Source: an uncultured Verrucomicrobiota bacterium (GTDB lineage: Bacteria > Verrucomicrobiota > Verrucomicrobiia > Verrucomicrobiales > Verrucomicrobiaceae). From it: 64,000 nt of DNA. This document shows positions 53,701 to 64,000 of the stretch, one piece after another. Position 1 is the first letter of the stretch; each line of letters starts with the position of its first letter. The notes under the pieces were generated by a model, which was not told the DNA's origin, searched no databases, and saw only the letters and a program-made list of their open reading frames with translations. The translations under genes were made by a program, and so were the position numbers. The stretch spans positions 1 through 64,000 of the forward strand of contig CAINGK010000231.1 in NCBI GenBank assembly GCA_903848465.1, given 5' to 3'.

Positions 53701-53884
53701 GCTCATGATTGGCAGCGGAGAAGGGTCTGAACTGCGGCATCCACTGGGACTGACCATGGTGGGTGGTTTGCTCGTCAGCCAGTTGCTCACCCTCTTTACC
53801 ACGCCGGTCATTTATCTGATGTTTGACCGCTTTGTGCCGCAGCACCGGGAACAAGTGTCGTCCGCCATCCCCTCCATTGCATGA
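50795..53884 (+). CDS. RND efflux inner-membrane transporter (MdtB-like)
   Basis: 1029 residues with twelve predicted membrane helices and two large periplasmic loops. It begins MNPSRIFIERPVATTLLMVAVLLVGGLAYRLLPVSALPQVDYPTI, the HAE1-RND opening. The proton-relay aspartates lie in helix 4 (GFVVDDAIVMIENIARYIE, about 395-413). GFFPSQDTG and IVKKNAIMMIDFAIEAEREH are further family motifs. It exports hydrophobic compounds, driven by proton motive force. Its stop overlaps the next RND start as ATGA. Two consecutive pump genes indicate an MdtBC-type heterotrimer. Confidence 0.94.
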   Translation: MNPSRIFIERPVATTLLMVAVLLVGGLAYRLLPVSALPQVDYPTIQVVTLYPGAGPEVMTSSITAPLERQFGQMPGLAQMYSVSSGGSSVITLRFILGLRLDIAEQSVQAAINAAATLLPTDLPNPPIYNKVNPADAPIISLALTSQTLPLIKVQDAADTRLVPKLSQISGVGLVSLSGGMRPAVRIRANPVALYSRGLSTEDLRNAIVAGNVNQPKGGFDSPTRSSTVDANDQMLSIEDYRNLVIAWRNNAAVRVCDVADVVDDAENVRLAAWADVQPAVIVNVQRQPGANVIEVADRIKLLLPKLSENLPLAVNVQILTDRTTTIRASVEDVQYELLLSIGLVVAVIFVFLRSLRATLIPAVAVPLSLIGTFAVMWVCGFSLNNLTLMALTIATGFVVDDAIVMIENIARYIENGEDPMQAALKGARQIGFTIISLTLSLIAVLIPLLFMQDVVGRLFREFAITLAISIVISAVVSLTLTPMMCARLLKHGGEGPLAQMVARGFDAIIAVYGRVLRVVMNHGATMMLVFAATLVATGVLYESVTKGFFPSQDTGIIQGFVEGAQNVSFAELGRRQRELARMILDDPAVKSVSSFIGVDGVNTTPNSGRMLINLLPRHDRDVTAGQVVRRLQDKANLLAGVQLYLQPVQDLNIEDRVSRTQFQFTLQSPDVASLQSWTHQLVDELRKSPLLADVADDLLDKGLQARVVIERETASRLGVTVAAIDAALYNAFGQRLVSTIFTQSGQYRVVLEHDREFQAGIAAFDQVRVPSATGQQVLLNTIAKIVEEPAALAIAHQDQFPAATVSFNLAPGASLGAAVTEIQRIKNAINMPDSIETAFAGTALAFQSALNNQLLLIFAAVVVMYLVLGILYESFIHPLTILSTLPSAAVGALLALKLTDTELGVMAIIGIVLLIGIVKKNAIMMIDFAIEAEREHNMPPREAIYQACLLRFRPILMTTLAALLGALPLMIGSGEGSELRHPLGLTMVGGLLVSQLLTLFTTPVIYLMFDRFVPQHREQVSSAIPSIA

Positions 53885-56800
53885 GCCTCACGGACACCTT
53901 TATCCATCGTCCCGTGGCGACCACTCTCGCCACGCTGGCGATTGCTTTGTCGGGTGTGCTGGCCTACACGCGCCTACCGGTGTCGCCCCTGCCGCAGGTG
54001 GATTTCCCCTCCATCTCGGTTTCAGCTTCTCTGCCAGGTGCCAGCCCGGAGACTATGGCCGCCACCGTGGCCACTCCGCTGGAGCGCACGCTGGGCCGCA
54101 TCGCGGGCATCACCGAGATGACTTCCACCTCCTCTTTGGGCACCACGAGCATCAGTTTGCAGTTTGACATCAGCCGTGATGTGGATAGCGCCGCGCGGGA
54201 TGTGGAAGCCGCCATCAATGCCGCGCGCAGTCTGCTGCCCACCGGCATGCCGGGGAATCCGACCTACCGCAAAATGAACATGGCGGACACGCCTATCATG
54301 ATCATGGCGCTCACTTCGGACGTCGCCACGCCAGGGCAGATGTATGACGTCGCTTCGACGATCATCGCCCAGAAGATTTCACAGGTCGATGGCGTGGGCA
54401 ATGTCAGCATCGGCGGCAGTTCACTGCCCGCCGTGCGTGCCACCATGAACATGGCTGCACTGACGCGGGCGAATCTCACCATGGAAGATGTGCGCAACTC
54501 CATTGCCGCTGCCAACGTGAACCGGCCCAAGGGCGTGGTGGAAGACGAGCACCGGCGCTGGCAGGTGCTGGCCAGCGATCAGATCGACAAAGCCGCCGAA
54601 TACAAAGAGGTCATCGTGAGCTACATCAACGGCGCGGCGGTGCGGCTGTCTGATCTCGGCGAGGTGACGGATTCTGTGCAGGATGCCTTCAACTATGGCA
54701 GCACCAACAGCAAGGTTTCCGTCTCACTGGTCGTCTTTCGCCAGGCAGGAGCCAACATCATTGAGGTGGTGGATAAGATCAAAGCCCTGATGCCCAAATT
54801 GCGCGTGATGATTCCTGCCGCGATGGATTTGGACATCACCATGGAGCGCACCGTCACCATTCGGGCTTCGATTGATGATGTGCAGAAATCACTGCTGATT
54901 GCCACCATGCTCGTCATTTTGGTGGTGTTTGTGTTTTTGCGCAGAGTACGCGCCACCATCATCCCAGGTGTTGCGGTACCAGTTTCACTCCTGGGCACGT
55001 TTGGGGTCATGTATCTCTGCGGTTACAGCCTGGACAACCTCTCGCTGATGGCTCTCACCATCAGCACGGGTTTCGTCGTCGATGACGCCGTCGTCGTGCT
55101 GGAAAACATCACCCGTCATGTCGAGGACGGCATGCCGGTGATGGAAGCGGCACGTCGGGGGACAAGGGAGGTGACCTTTACCGTCATTTCGATGAGCATC
55201 TCGCTAGTCGCAGTGTTCATTCCCATTCTCCTCATGGGCGGACTCATGGGACTCTTGTTCAGAGAATTTGCCGTCGTGCTGTCTGTTGCCATCGCCATTT
55301 CGTTGGTCGTTTCGCTCACCACCACGCCCATGATGTGTGCACGGTTGCTGAGTGCAGATCCGGCAGGTCACAAGCCGGGCTTTTTTGCGCGCCTGTCAGA
55401 TGGGGTGTTTAATTGGGTGCAGTCATTTTATGCCTACACGCTGCACATCGCGCTACGCCGCCGCTGGCTGACCCTGACCATCCTGATGGGGGTCGTGGGC
55501 CTGACTGTCTGGCTTTACATTACGATCCCCAAAGGCTTTTTCCCGCAACAGGATACGGGCATGCTCCTCGGCAACATCAGCGCAGATCAGAATATTTCGT
55601 TCCAGGCCATGCGTGACAAAATCACCACGATTGCCCGCATTGTGCAGGCCGATCCAGCGGTGGCCAAAGTCAATGCCAGTTGCGGCTCAGACTCGCGCAT
55701 GGGCGGGCCTAAGAACAGCGGTCGAGTCTTCGTCGCCCTCAAACCCATTGAGGAGCGTGATTCCATGGACGTGGTCTTGGCGCGCTTTCGTGGCAAGCTC
55801 TCCAAAATCGCTGGTGCCACGCTGCTGCTCATGCCTTCGCAGGATCTGCGCATCGGCGGACGCTCCAGCCGTGCTTTGTATCAATACACACTACAGGCGG
55901 GTGATGTGGAGACCCTGCGTCGATTGGAGCCGCGTGTGCGGCTGGCGTTGCTTGGCCTCAAAGAACTCACCGATGTGAACAGCGACTTTGAGGACAAGGG
56001 CACCGTCACCCGCCTGGTCATTGACCGCGATGCCTGCGCCCGGATTGGTGTGAACATGCAGGCCATTGACGGTGCGTTGAACAGTTCCTTTGGCCAGCGC
56101 ATGATTTCCACCATCTATGCACCGCTGAACCAGTACCGCGTCATCCTAGAAGCTTCGCAAAACGATGACGCCGGTGCTATTGAGCAGGTGATGGTGCGTG
56201 CCACCTCCGGCAAGCTCGTGCCGCTAACTCAGCTCGCACGCTGGGAGGCCGCGCCTTCACCGTTGTCCATCAGCCATCAGGGGCAGTTATCGGCGCTGAC
56301 CTTTTCATTCAACATTCAGCCGGGGATGGCCTTTGCTCAGGCCACGGAGGCCATCACCAGTACCGTGGACAAGCTCAACATTCCCGCTGACGTTCAGCGT
56401 GTCTTTGCTGGTACCGCCGGTGCCTTCCAGGCGTCGTTGGACAGCCAGCCAGTCCTCATTCTCACCGCGCTCATCGTCATCTATCTCATACTCGGAATTC
56501 TTTACGAAAGCTTTCTTCATCCGCTCACCATCCTTTCCACACTGCCTTCCGCAGGTGCGGGTGCCATGCTGGCCATCTACGTCTGCGGCATGGATTTCAA
56601 TGTGATGGCCATGATCGGCATCTTTCTGCTCATCGGCATTGTCAAAAAGAATGCCATCATGATGATCGACTTCGCCCTGCAGTCTGAGCGCGAGCGCGGA
56701 CTCGATTCCTTTGACGCCATCTATGAAGCCTGTCAGTTGCGCCTGCGCCCTATTTTGATGACGACCTGTGCCGCTCTGCTCGGTGCGCTGCCGCTCGCCT

Positions 56801-56997
56801 TTGGCTCCGGCGTGGGGGCTGAACTACGCCGCCCTCTTGGCATTGCTGTCGTCGGTGGGTTGATCGTCAGCCAGGTGCTCACGCTTTACACCACGCCAGT
56901 GGTGTATCTCTTCCTCGATGGCCTACGCCTGCGCTTCCTGAAAAAACACCACTCGGCACCAGCCATGCCCTTAGCTTCTGCTCCTGTTGCTCTATGA
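53881..56997 (+). CDS. RND efflux inner-membrane transporter (MdtC-like)
   Basis: 1038 residues, paralogous to the preceding pump. MSLTDTFIHRPVATTLATLAIALSGVLAYTRLPVSPLPQVDFPSI opens it. GFVVDDAVVVLENITRHVEDG holds the helix-4 aspartates, and GFFPQQDTGMLLG and IVKKNAIMMIDFALQSERERG are present. It starts in the stop codon of the MdtB-like gene, and its own stop overlaps the TolC-like gene, so all three are translationally coupled. MdtB/MdtC pairs assemble as a 2:1 heterotrimer in E. coli, and the same is inferred here. Confidence 0.94.
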   Translation: MSLTDTFIHRPVATTLATLAIALSGVLAYTRLPVSPLPQVDFPSISVSASLPGASPETMAATVATPLERTLGRIAGITEMTSTSSLGTTSISLQFDISRDVDSAARDVEAAINAARSLLPTGMPGNPTYRKMNMADTPIMIMALTSDVATPGQMYDVASTIIAQKISQVDGVGNVSIGGSSLPAVRATMNMAALTRANLTMEDVRNSIAAANVNRPKGVVEDEHRRWQVLASDQIDKAAEYKEVIVSYINGAAVRLSDLGEVTDSVQDAFNYGSTNSKVSVSLVVFRQAGANIIEVVDKIKALMPKLRVMIPAAMDLDITMERTVTIRASIDDVQKSLLIATMLVILVVFVFLRRVRATIIPGVAVPVSLLGTFGVMYLCGYSLDNLSLMALTISTGFVVDDAVVVLENITRHVEDGMPVMEAARRGTREVTFTVISMSISLVAVFIPILLMGGLMGLLFREFAVVLSVAIAISLVVSLTTTPMMCARLLSADPAGHKPGFFARLSDGVFNWVQSFYAYTLHIALRRRWLTLTILMGVVGLTVWLYITIPKGFFPQQDTGMLLGNISADQNISFQAMRDKITTIARIVQADPAVAKVNASCGSDSRMGGPKNSGRVFVALKPIEERDSMDVVLARFRGKLSKIAGATLLLMPSQDLRIGGRSSRALYQYTLQAGDVETLRRLEPRVRLALLGLKELTDVNSDFEDKGTVTRLVIDRDACARIGVNMQAIDGALNSSFGQRMISTIYAPLNQYRVILEASQNDDAGAIEQVMVRATSGKLVPLTQLARWEAAPSPLSISHQGQLSALTFSFNIQPGMAFAQATEAITSTVDKLNIPADVQRVFAGTAGAFQASLDSQPVLILTALIVIYLILGILYESFLHPLTILSTLPSAGAGAMLAIYVCGMDFNVMAMIGIFLLIGIVKKNAIMMIDFALQSERERGLDSFDAIYEACQLRLRPILMTTCAALLGALPLAFGSGVGAELRRPLGIAVVGGLIVSQVLTLYTTPVVYLFLDGLRLRFLKKHHSAPAMPLASAPVAL

Positions 56998-58403
56998 ACC
57001 GCCTTTTATGCACCACACTCATGCTGGCCGCAGTCGGCTGTAGTTTCAGTCCGAAGACGCAGGCACCCAAGATCAAGGTGCCGGACAACTTCAAGGAGAG
57101 TCAAGGTTGGAAGGTTGGACAGCCTGCGGACCACCTGGCACGGGGCAACTGGTGGTTCATTTTTCATGACCCAGATCTGGATGCCATCATGCAGAGCCTG
57201 GAGGTTTCCAATCAGTCGCTCCAGTCCTCCGTGGCCAAGGCGGAGCAGACGGCTTCCCTCCTCATCGCCGCCAAGTTCGCCTTCCTGCCCTCGGCCTCCA
57301 GCAGTGCTGACTACACCGTCAACAAGAGCGGTGCACTCGGCGGCGGCGGCAGCGCGAACTCCCTCAACGCTTCCAAGGCCGGGTCAGGCATCAAAAACAT
57401 TCAATCGGTCAGTGGTCAGATTCCCACCTGGGAAATCGACGTCTGGGGGCGGCTGCGGCACTCTGCCAAAGCCGTCAAGGCCAACGTGGAGGCGACCAGG
57501 GCGGATGTGGAAACCATGCGGCTCTCCCTGCAGTCACAGGCGGCGCAGAGCTACTTCACCCTGCGCGCTGCGGATGCGCAGCGTCTGCTCATCGAGCGCC
57601 AAGTCGCCAGCTACGCCAAGTCCCTCGAACTTACCCAAAACCGCAAAGCCCAGGGCGTGGCCTCGGAAGCAGACGTGGCTTTAGCAGCCACCCAGCTCGC
57701 CACGACTCGCGCCGCTCTGATTGATGTGGGCGTCAACCGCGCCATCATGGAGCATGCCATCGCCGTGCTCACTGGGCGTTCCCCCGCAGAATTTGGCCTG
57801 AAGCCGACCACGCTCGCCACCCACATCCCGAAGGTGCCCGCCACCGCGCCCTCCACGCTGCTGCAGCGGCGGCCAGACATCGCCGCTGCGGAGCGACGTG
57901 TAGCTGCGGCCAATGAAAACATCGGTGCCGCCATCGCTGCCTTCTTCCCCGTCATCTCCCTGAGCGGCTCTAACGGCTATCGTGGGCTGCTTGACCTCTT
58001 CAACAGGGCCAACAACTACTGGTCCTTTGGGCCAGATGTCACCCTGAATATCCTGGACGGCGGCCAGCGCCTCGCCGCCAAGGCACAGGCGGACGCCTCC
58101 TGGCGGCAGGCTGTGTCTGACTACCGCCAGGTGGTGTTGACCGCCATGCAAGACTCTGAAGATGCGCTTTCCACCCTGCGCATTCTTGCCGCTGAATCAG
58201 TCGCCCAAGATCAAGCCGTGCATGCGGCAAGAGAGAGCGAGCGCATCACCATTAATCAATATCAGGCAGGCACCCTCAACTACATCAACGTCACCACCGC
58301 CCAAGCCGCCGCCCTCACTGCCGAGCGCAGCGCCATCGACATCCGCTCCCGCCGTCTCGTCGCCACCGTCGCCCTCGTCAAAGCCCTTGGCGGCGGCTGG
58401 TAA
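56994..58403 (+). CDS. Outer-membrane efflux channel (NodT/TolC family lipoprotein)
   Basis: 469 residues. The N-terminus MNRLLCTTLMLAAVGCSFSPKTQ looks like a lipoprotein signal with Cys16. NWWFIFHDPDLDAIMQSLEVSNQSLQSSVAKAEQ and the later ALIDVGVNRAIMEHAIAVLTGRSP are standard first-repeat elements. LLQRRPDIAAAERRVAAANENIGAAIAAFFPVISLSG is the NodT-family signature. GTLNYINVTTAQAAALTAERSAIDIRSRRLVATVALVKALGGGW closes it. It provides the outer-membrane exit for the RND pump. It ends the operon, converging with the helicase gene over a 181-bp gap. Confidence 0.93.
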   Translation: MNRLLCTTLMLAAVGCSFSPKTQAPKIKVPDNFKESQGWKVGQPADHLARGNWWFIFHDPDLDAIMQSLEVSNQSLQSSVAKAEQTASLLIAAKFAFLPSASSSADYTVNKSGALGGGGSANSLNASKAGSGIKNIQSVSGQIPTWEIDVWGRLRHSAKAVKANVEATRADVETMRLSLQSQAAQSYFTLRAADAQRLLIERQVASYAKSLELTQNRKAQGVASEADVALAATQLATTRAALIDVGVNRAIMEHAIAVLTGRSPAEFGLKPTTLATHIPKVPATAPSTLLQRRPDIAAAERRVAAANENIGAAIAAFFPVISLSGSNGYRGLLDLFNRANNYWSFGPDVTLNILDGGQRLAAKAQADASWRQAVSDYRQVVLTAMQDSEDALSTLRILAAESVAQDQAVHAARESERITINQYQAGTLNYINVTTAQAAALTAERSAIDIRSRRLVATVALVKALGGGW

Positions 58404-58584
58404 AAAACACGTCATAGCAGTATAAAATAGGTGATAGCCCGCAAGACTATTCAGCGCGGCTAAAGCGCTTCTCCATCTCCACGTCCCAGACTTATCTTGG
58501 CGGTGAAAATTTTTCTTCGGGGAGAAGGGATCTCTTTTTGTCCGCACGAGGCTACAAAGTAACACAAAACACTCTACTATCGAC

Positions 58585-61116
<2,532 letters not shown>

Positions 61117-61117
61117 G

Positions 61118-61212
61118 AAGTTGTCCAGTTGCGCCGCAACTGGATTGAGTCAGTGCCCGTTGCGACGCCGCGAGATTCATTCCAGACCAGTTGCGGCGCA
61201 ACTGGACAACTT
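61118..61212. repeat. REPIN-like pair of inverted palindromes
   Basis: A 26-base arm at 61118-61143 and its exact reverse complement at 61187-61212 are separated by 43 bases. Each arm contains the near-palindrome CCAGTTGCGNCGCAACTGG flanked by the asymmetric word GTTGTC or GACAAC. Two palindromes in opposite orientation at this spacing is the architecture of REPINs. It fills the 97-bp gap between the YHYH gene stop and the helicase start exactly. A related single palindrome is at 31720-31738. Confidence 0.75.
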
Positions 61213-61213
61213 A

Positions 61214-62179
61214 TCAAAACGGCGGCGGCGGAAAACCTGGCGGCGGCGGCCCAAACCCCGGCGGTGGCGGGAAGCCTGGACGACCCGGTCCACCTCGGCG
61301 ACCTCGTCCCGGTGGGCCAAAGCCGCCACCCGGAGGTCCGCGCCGTTCAAAGCTGGCATCGGGCGTGCCGACGAATTGACGGGGGATGAAGGGATACGCA
61401 GCCGTGAGAACATAGTAATAGGTGCCCTCAGTAAATTCAGGCGTCACACCGAATCGCCCATTGCTGGCATCGAGATCACCCTTGCCCTCAATGTATTCGT
61501 AGTCCTGCACAAACGCCCCATCATACTTGCCGCCAGGAGAGCCAGCCGGACGCTCCCCTTGTTTGATGGCGTAGCTTGAAGCGAGTTTTTTTAACTCGCT
61601 GCCCGCATTCTTGGCCTCACTGTAACCCCAGGGACCATAGATGGGAAACCCATCTGCCGCCCAGCCGACGAGCACCACCTGCGGCTTGTCACCGCTGATC
61701 TTTTGAACCATGCCGTTGGGGATGCCGTGGTAGTGATACGCCCCGTTGGGCTGCACATGCGCGTTGCTAGAATCAAGCCCCAGATCAATCGCCCCGCCAT
61801 GCGGCTCATACTGCCAGCCGCTCGCTGGGTTGCGCTGCCACCACTCGGCCGCAAAAGGATCAAATACGACGCCATTCACCGCGATGCCAAAGGGCTGCAT
61901 GCGATATGCCACCGGCTTCTCCGCCACCTTCGGGTGCAGCGGCACCTTGTAGTCGTACTTCTGCGGACCGATCACATTCGGATTGTGCGCATTGGGAAAC
62001 TGCCCAGGGGTGTGGTCAGGGATGCCATTCGCCTGAATGCGCCGGTAATTGTCATCCGTGGTGATCTTCACCACATTCGGTGGCAGTTGTGATGAAGCCG
62101 CAAGGCAGGCGGAAACCAGCACGGTGCAGCCCACTTTCAGCATCAGGGCAGAAGTGGCATGGGGGCGGGTAAAACTCAT
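61214..62179 (-). CDS. YHYH-domain exported protein with Gly/Pro-rich tail
   Basis: 321 residues. A signal peptide ends VLVSAC, with Cys25 in a lipobox-like context, so it is probably a lipoprotein. The YHYH motif is at 148-151 (GAYHYHGIPNG). VVFDPFAAEWW, HGGAIDLGLDSSNAHVQPNG and VVLVGWAADGFPIYGPWGY are further family segments. The last 45 residues are Gly/Pro/Arg/Phe-rich low complexity ending in PPPPF. YHYH proteins are secreted and of unknown biochemistry; the histidines suggest metal binding. Its stop is one base from the REPIN-like element. Confidence 0.85.
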   Translation of the reverse strand: MSFTRPHATSALMLKVGCTVLVSACLAASSQLPPNVVKITTDDNYRRIQANGIPDHTPGQFPNAHNPNVIGPQKYDYKVPLHPKVAEKPVAYRMQPFGIAVNGVVFDPFAAEWWQRNPASGWQYEPHGGAIDLGLDSSNAHVQPNGAYHYHGIPNGMVQKISGDKPQVVLVGWAADGFPIYGPWGYSEAKNAGSELKKLASSYAIKQGERPAGSPGGKYDGAFVQDYEYIEGKGDLDASNGRFGVTPEFTEGTYYYVLTAAYPFIPRQFVGTPDASFERRGPPGGGFGPPGRGRRGGPGRPGFPPPPGFGPPPPGFPPPPF

Positions 62180-62263
62180 TTCCAGAGGAATAAGCCCATC
62201 GGCCCCGCTTCGTTACAAGAAAAAACGGCCTCTCCGTCTCATGTTTCCTGCTTGCTTCTTGGC

Positions 62264-63475
62264 ATGGATTCCGGTTTGCATCCCACCATGCCGCAGGCAC
62301 CACGCACCCAACCCGCCCGCATCCCGCAGGTCGCCGTTCTCGTCGATACCTCGCGGTCGTACGGGCGTGACATCGTGCGTGGCATTCGGCGCTATGTGGC
62401 CGAGCACGGCCCGTGGTCGCTGTATCTGGAGCCGCGAGACCTGCACAGCCGTTTCCCCGACTGGCTCAAAGACTGGCCTGGAGACGGCATTCTCTCCCGC
62501 ACTGTCGATGCCACGCTGCTGCGCCAGCTCAAGGCCACGAAGCTACCCGTGATCGAACTCCGCACCACCGTGCTGCCGCATTCGTTTCCATTTGTCGGCA
62601 TGGACAACAGCATTGTCGGCACACGCGTGGCTGAGCACTTGCGCAATCGCGGCTTCCAGCGCTTCGCCTGCTATCTCGACACCTCGGAGGCGTTCTTCGT
62701 TGAACGCAGCGAGCGCTTTGCCGAAACGTTACGCACGCACGGTTTTGAGTGCGCCTTGTTCAAATCGGGCGGGGCAGGGAAGAAACGTCTGCGCTGGGAT
62801 GAGCACCAGCGGGCGCTGTCCGAATGGCTGACCTCCTTGGAAAAGCCCGTGGGAGTCTTTGCGGTGAATGATCAGCTTGGCTTCTGGTTGCTGGATGCCG
62901 CACGTCGGGCAGGCATCGCCGTGCCAGAGGAGGTGGCTGTCGTGGGCGCGGAGAATGACAACATGCTCTGCGACACCGCCTCACCACCGCTTTCGAGTGT
63001 ACGTCTGCGTGGGCAGGCCGTGGGCTATGAAGCGGCACGCATTCTTGATGAATGGATGGCGAAAAAGCGCATCCCCAAGCCCAGCGAAAAACATCTGCTG
63101 GCACCGGGAGACATCGTGGTGCGTCAGTCCAGCGACATCGTCGCCGTGGAAGATCCTCGCATCGCCGCCGCGCTGCGCTTCATCCGCCAGCATGCCACCG
63201 AGCAGATTGATGTCATACGCGTTGCGCGAGAGACCGCGCTCTCGCGCAGCGTGCTGGAGCGCCGCATGAAGGCACTCATCGGCCGCAGCCCTGGGGAGGA
63301 GATCAATCGCATTCGCTTTGCCGCCGTGGAGAAGTTGCTCACGCAGACCGATCTCACGCTCGATGCCATCGCCGCCCGCTGCGGTTTCATCCACCCCCAA
63401 TACATGGCCGAGGCGTTTCGAAAACGTTCAGGCATGACGCCGGGGGAGTTCCGCCGGCAACGCGCAGTGGTTTAA
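62264..63475 (+). CDS. XylR-type transcriptional regulator (AraC family with LacI-like sensor)
   Basis: 403 residues from ATG 62264. The ATG at 62288 (MPQAPRTQPARIPQVAVL) would give 395, and neither has a clear ribosome site. Residues about 18-290 form a periplasmic-binding-protein/LacI-like sensor (VAVLVDTSRSYGRDIVRGIRRYV, VFAVNDQLGFWLLDAARRAGIAVPEEVAVVGAEND). The last 105 residues are a double helix-turn-helix AraC domain (VARETALSRSVLERRMKALIGRSPGEEINRIR, DAIAARCGFIHPQYMAEAFRKRSGMTPGEFRR). This architecture is XylR of xylose control and is expanded in Verrucomicrobia for sugar utilisation. It is divergent from the YHYH gene. The target is unknown. Confidence 0.9.
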   Translation: MDSGLHPTMPQAPRTQPARIPQVAVLVDTSRSYGRDIVRGIRRYVAEHGPWSLYLEPRDLHSRFPDWLKDWPGDGILSRTVDATLLRQLKATKLPVIELRTTVLPHSFPFVGMDNSIVGTRVAEHLRNRGFQRFACYLDTSEAFFVERSERFAETLRTHGFECALFKSGGAGKKRLRWDEHQRALSEWLTSLEKPVGVFAVNDQLGFWLLDAARRAGIAVPEEVAVVGAENDNMLCDTASPPLSSVRLRGQAVGYEAARILDEWMAKKRIPKPSEKHLLAPGDIVVRQSSDIVAVEDPRIAAALRFIRQHATEQIDVIRVARETALSRSVLERRMKALIGRSPGEEINRIRFAAVEKLLTQTDLTLDAIAARCGFIHPQYMAEAFRKRSGMTPGEFRRQRAVV

Positions 63476-63987
63476 GCCGTCGGAGCCGCAGGAGGCTGTC
63501 GTTTCGACTGGAAGAGCTTCACGGCCTTGAGAATCATCGCTGCACGTGAGCCGATGACGAAGTGATTGAATTCCGGACGCAGTTCCATCAAATGCAGGCA
63601 CATCGCCTGCAGTATCATCAGGTCAGCCCCTGAGAAGGAGATCGGCTTGCGGTCAGCAAAATAAAACTTGGCGCCGGAACCCACGGCAATCTCCACCTTC
63701 GTCAAATTCTCCATGCGCCCTTCACTGAGCTTCCAACGGCGGCACAGCCAGTGCGAGATCACGCCGTCCTCAATGCGGATGGACACCAACAAAGTTGGCA
63801 GGACAAACAGAGGAATCACCAAGCCGATGCCCAGGCCAATTCCCAGCAGGTGTACCAGGTTGAGCGGGTGGCGTCCTTCATGGTGTATCACGTAGCCAAT
63901 GGCCACTGCCGCTACTGCGCCAAGGATCAGACCCGCGATCAGGGCGGACCGCACTTCTTTCCAAGTATTGCCGAATTGGGTGTACAT
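63472..63987 (-). CDS. Small membrane protein of unknown function
   Basis: 171 residues. Two hydrophobic helices lie at about 15-34 (ALIAGLILGAVAAVAIGYVI) and 45-69 (LLGIGLGIGLVIPLFVLPTLLVSI). A cytoplasmic-looking domain follows with a PH-like string of strands (IRIEDGVISHWLCRRWKL, NLTKVEIAVGSGAKFYFADRKPISFSGAD) and a helix. I do not recognise the family. It converges on the AraC gene so closely that both stop codons use the bases TTAA at 63472-63475. Confidence 0.7.
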   Translation of the reverse strand: MYTQFGNTWKEVRSALIAGLILGAVAAVAIGYVIHHEGRHPLNLVHLLGIGLGIGLVIPLFVLPTLLVSIRIEDGVISHWLCRRWKLSEGRMENLTKVEIAVGSGAKFYFADRKPISFSGADLMILQAMCLHLMELRPEFNHFVIGSRAAMILKAVKLFQSKRQPPAAPTA

Positions 63988-64000
63988 GAGTGAACAGGCT

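Overview
The window most resembles a chromosomal segment from a member of the Verrucomicrobia, perhaps close to Prosthecobacter or other Verrucomicrobiaceae. This is inferred from gene content, not from a database search. Pointers are a stand-alone SWIB-domain protein, XylR-type AraC regulators, PPC-domain and NHL-repeat secreted proteins, a sialate O-acetylesterase, a YHYH protein, LPS synthesis (kdsB), a porin and an RND system (so a diderm cell), and high GC with many weak or absent Shine-Dalgarno sites.

Layout. Positions 1-140 hold the 3' end of a group II intron (domains V and VI with a bulged adenosine). Its splice junction falls inside a giant IPT/Ig-repeat surface-protein gene whose 3' exon runs to 9031. 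A small beta-barrel protein, a secreted FAD-dependent oxidoreductase with a C-terminal beta-sandwich domain, and a PPC-domain protein follow. On the minus strand (15.2-20.3 kb) lies a sulfate uptake operon: outer-membrane porin, periplasmic sulfate-binding protein, CysT, CysW and CysA. A candidate promoter with an operator-like dyad, a decayed serine acetyltransferase (cysE-like) remnant and an Rrf2 regulator lie upstream.

From 21.7 to 33.2 kb is a mixed housekeeping region: hemB, cutA, an orphan PAS histidine kinase, a SWIB protein with a clear terminator, kdsB-pyrG, two tandem NHL-repeat proteins, a sialate O-acetylesterase and a beta-CASP metallo-beta-lactamase nuclease.

From 33.7 to 49.3 kb the str, S10 and spc ribosomal operons are fused in one uninterrupted plus-strand array: rpsL-rpsG-fusA-rpsJ-rplC-D-W-B-rpsS-[coiled-coil exported protein]-rplV-rpsC-rplP-rpmC-rpsQ-rplN-X-E-rpsH-rplF-R-rpsE-rplO-secY-map. 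An unrelated exported coiled-coil gene sits between rpsS and rplV. tuf, rpsN (S14), rpmD (L30), adk and the whole alpha operon are absent from their usual places.

From 49.5 to 58.4 kb is a four-gene translationally coupled MdtABC-TolC-like RND efflux operon. The right end carries, on the minus strand, a Ski2-like helicase with a DUF3516-like C-terminus and a YHYH lipoprotein, separated by a REPIN-like pair of palindromes (a single copy of the same palindrome lies at 31.7 kb). A XylR-type AraC regulator and a small membrane protein with overlapping stop codons end the window. I found no tRNA, rRNA, CRISPR array, insertion sequence or prophage. The most unusual items are the intron junction within the repeat gene, the foreign gene in the S10 operon, and the REPIN-like element.
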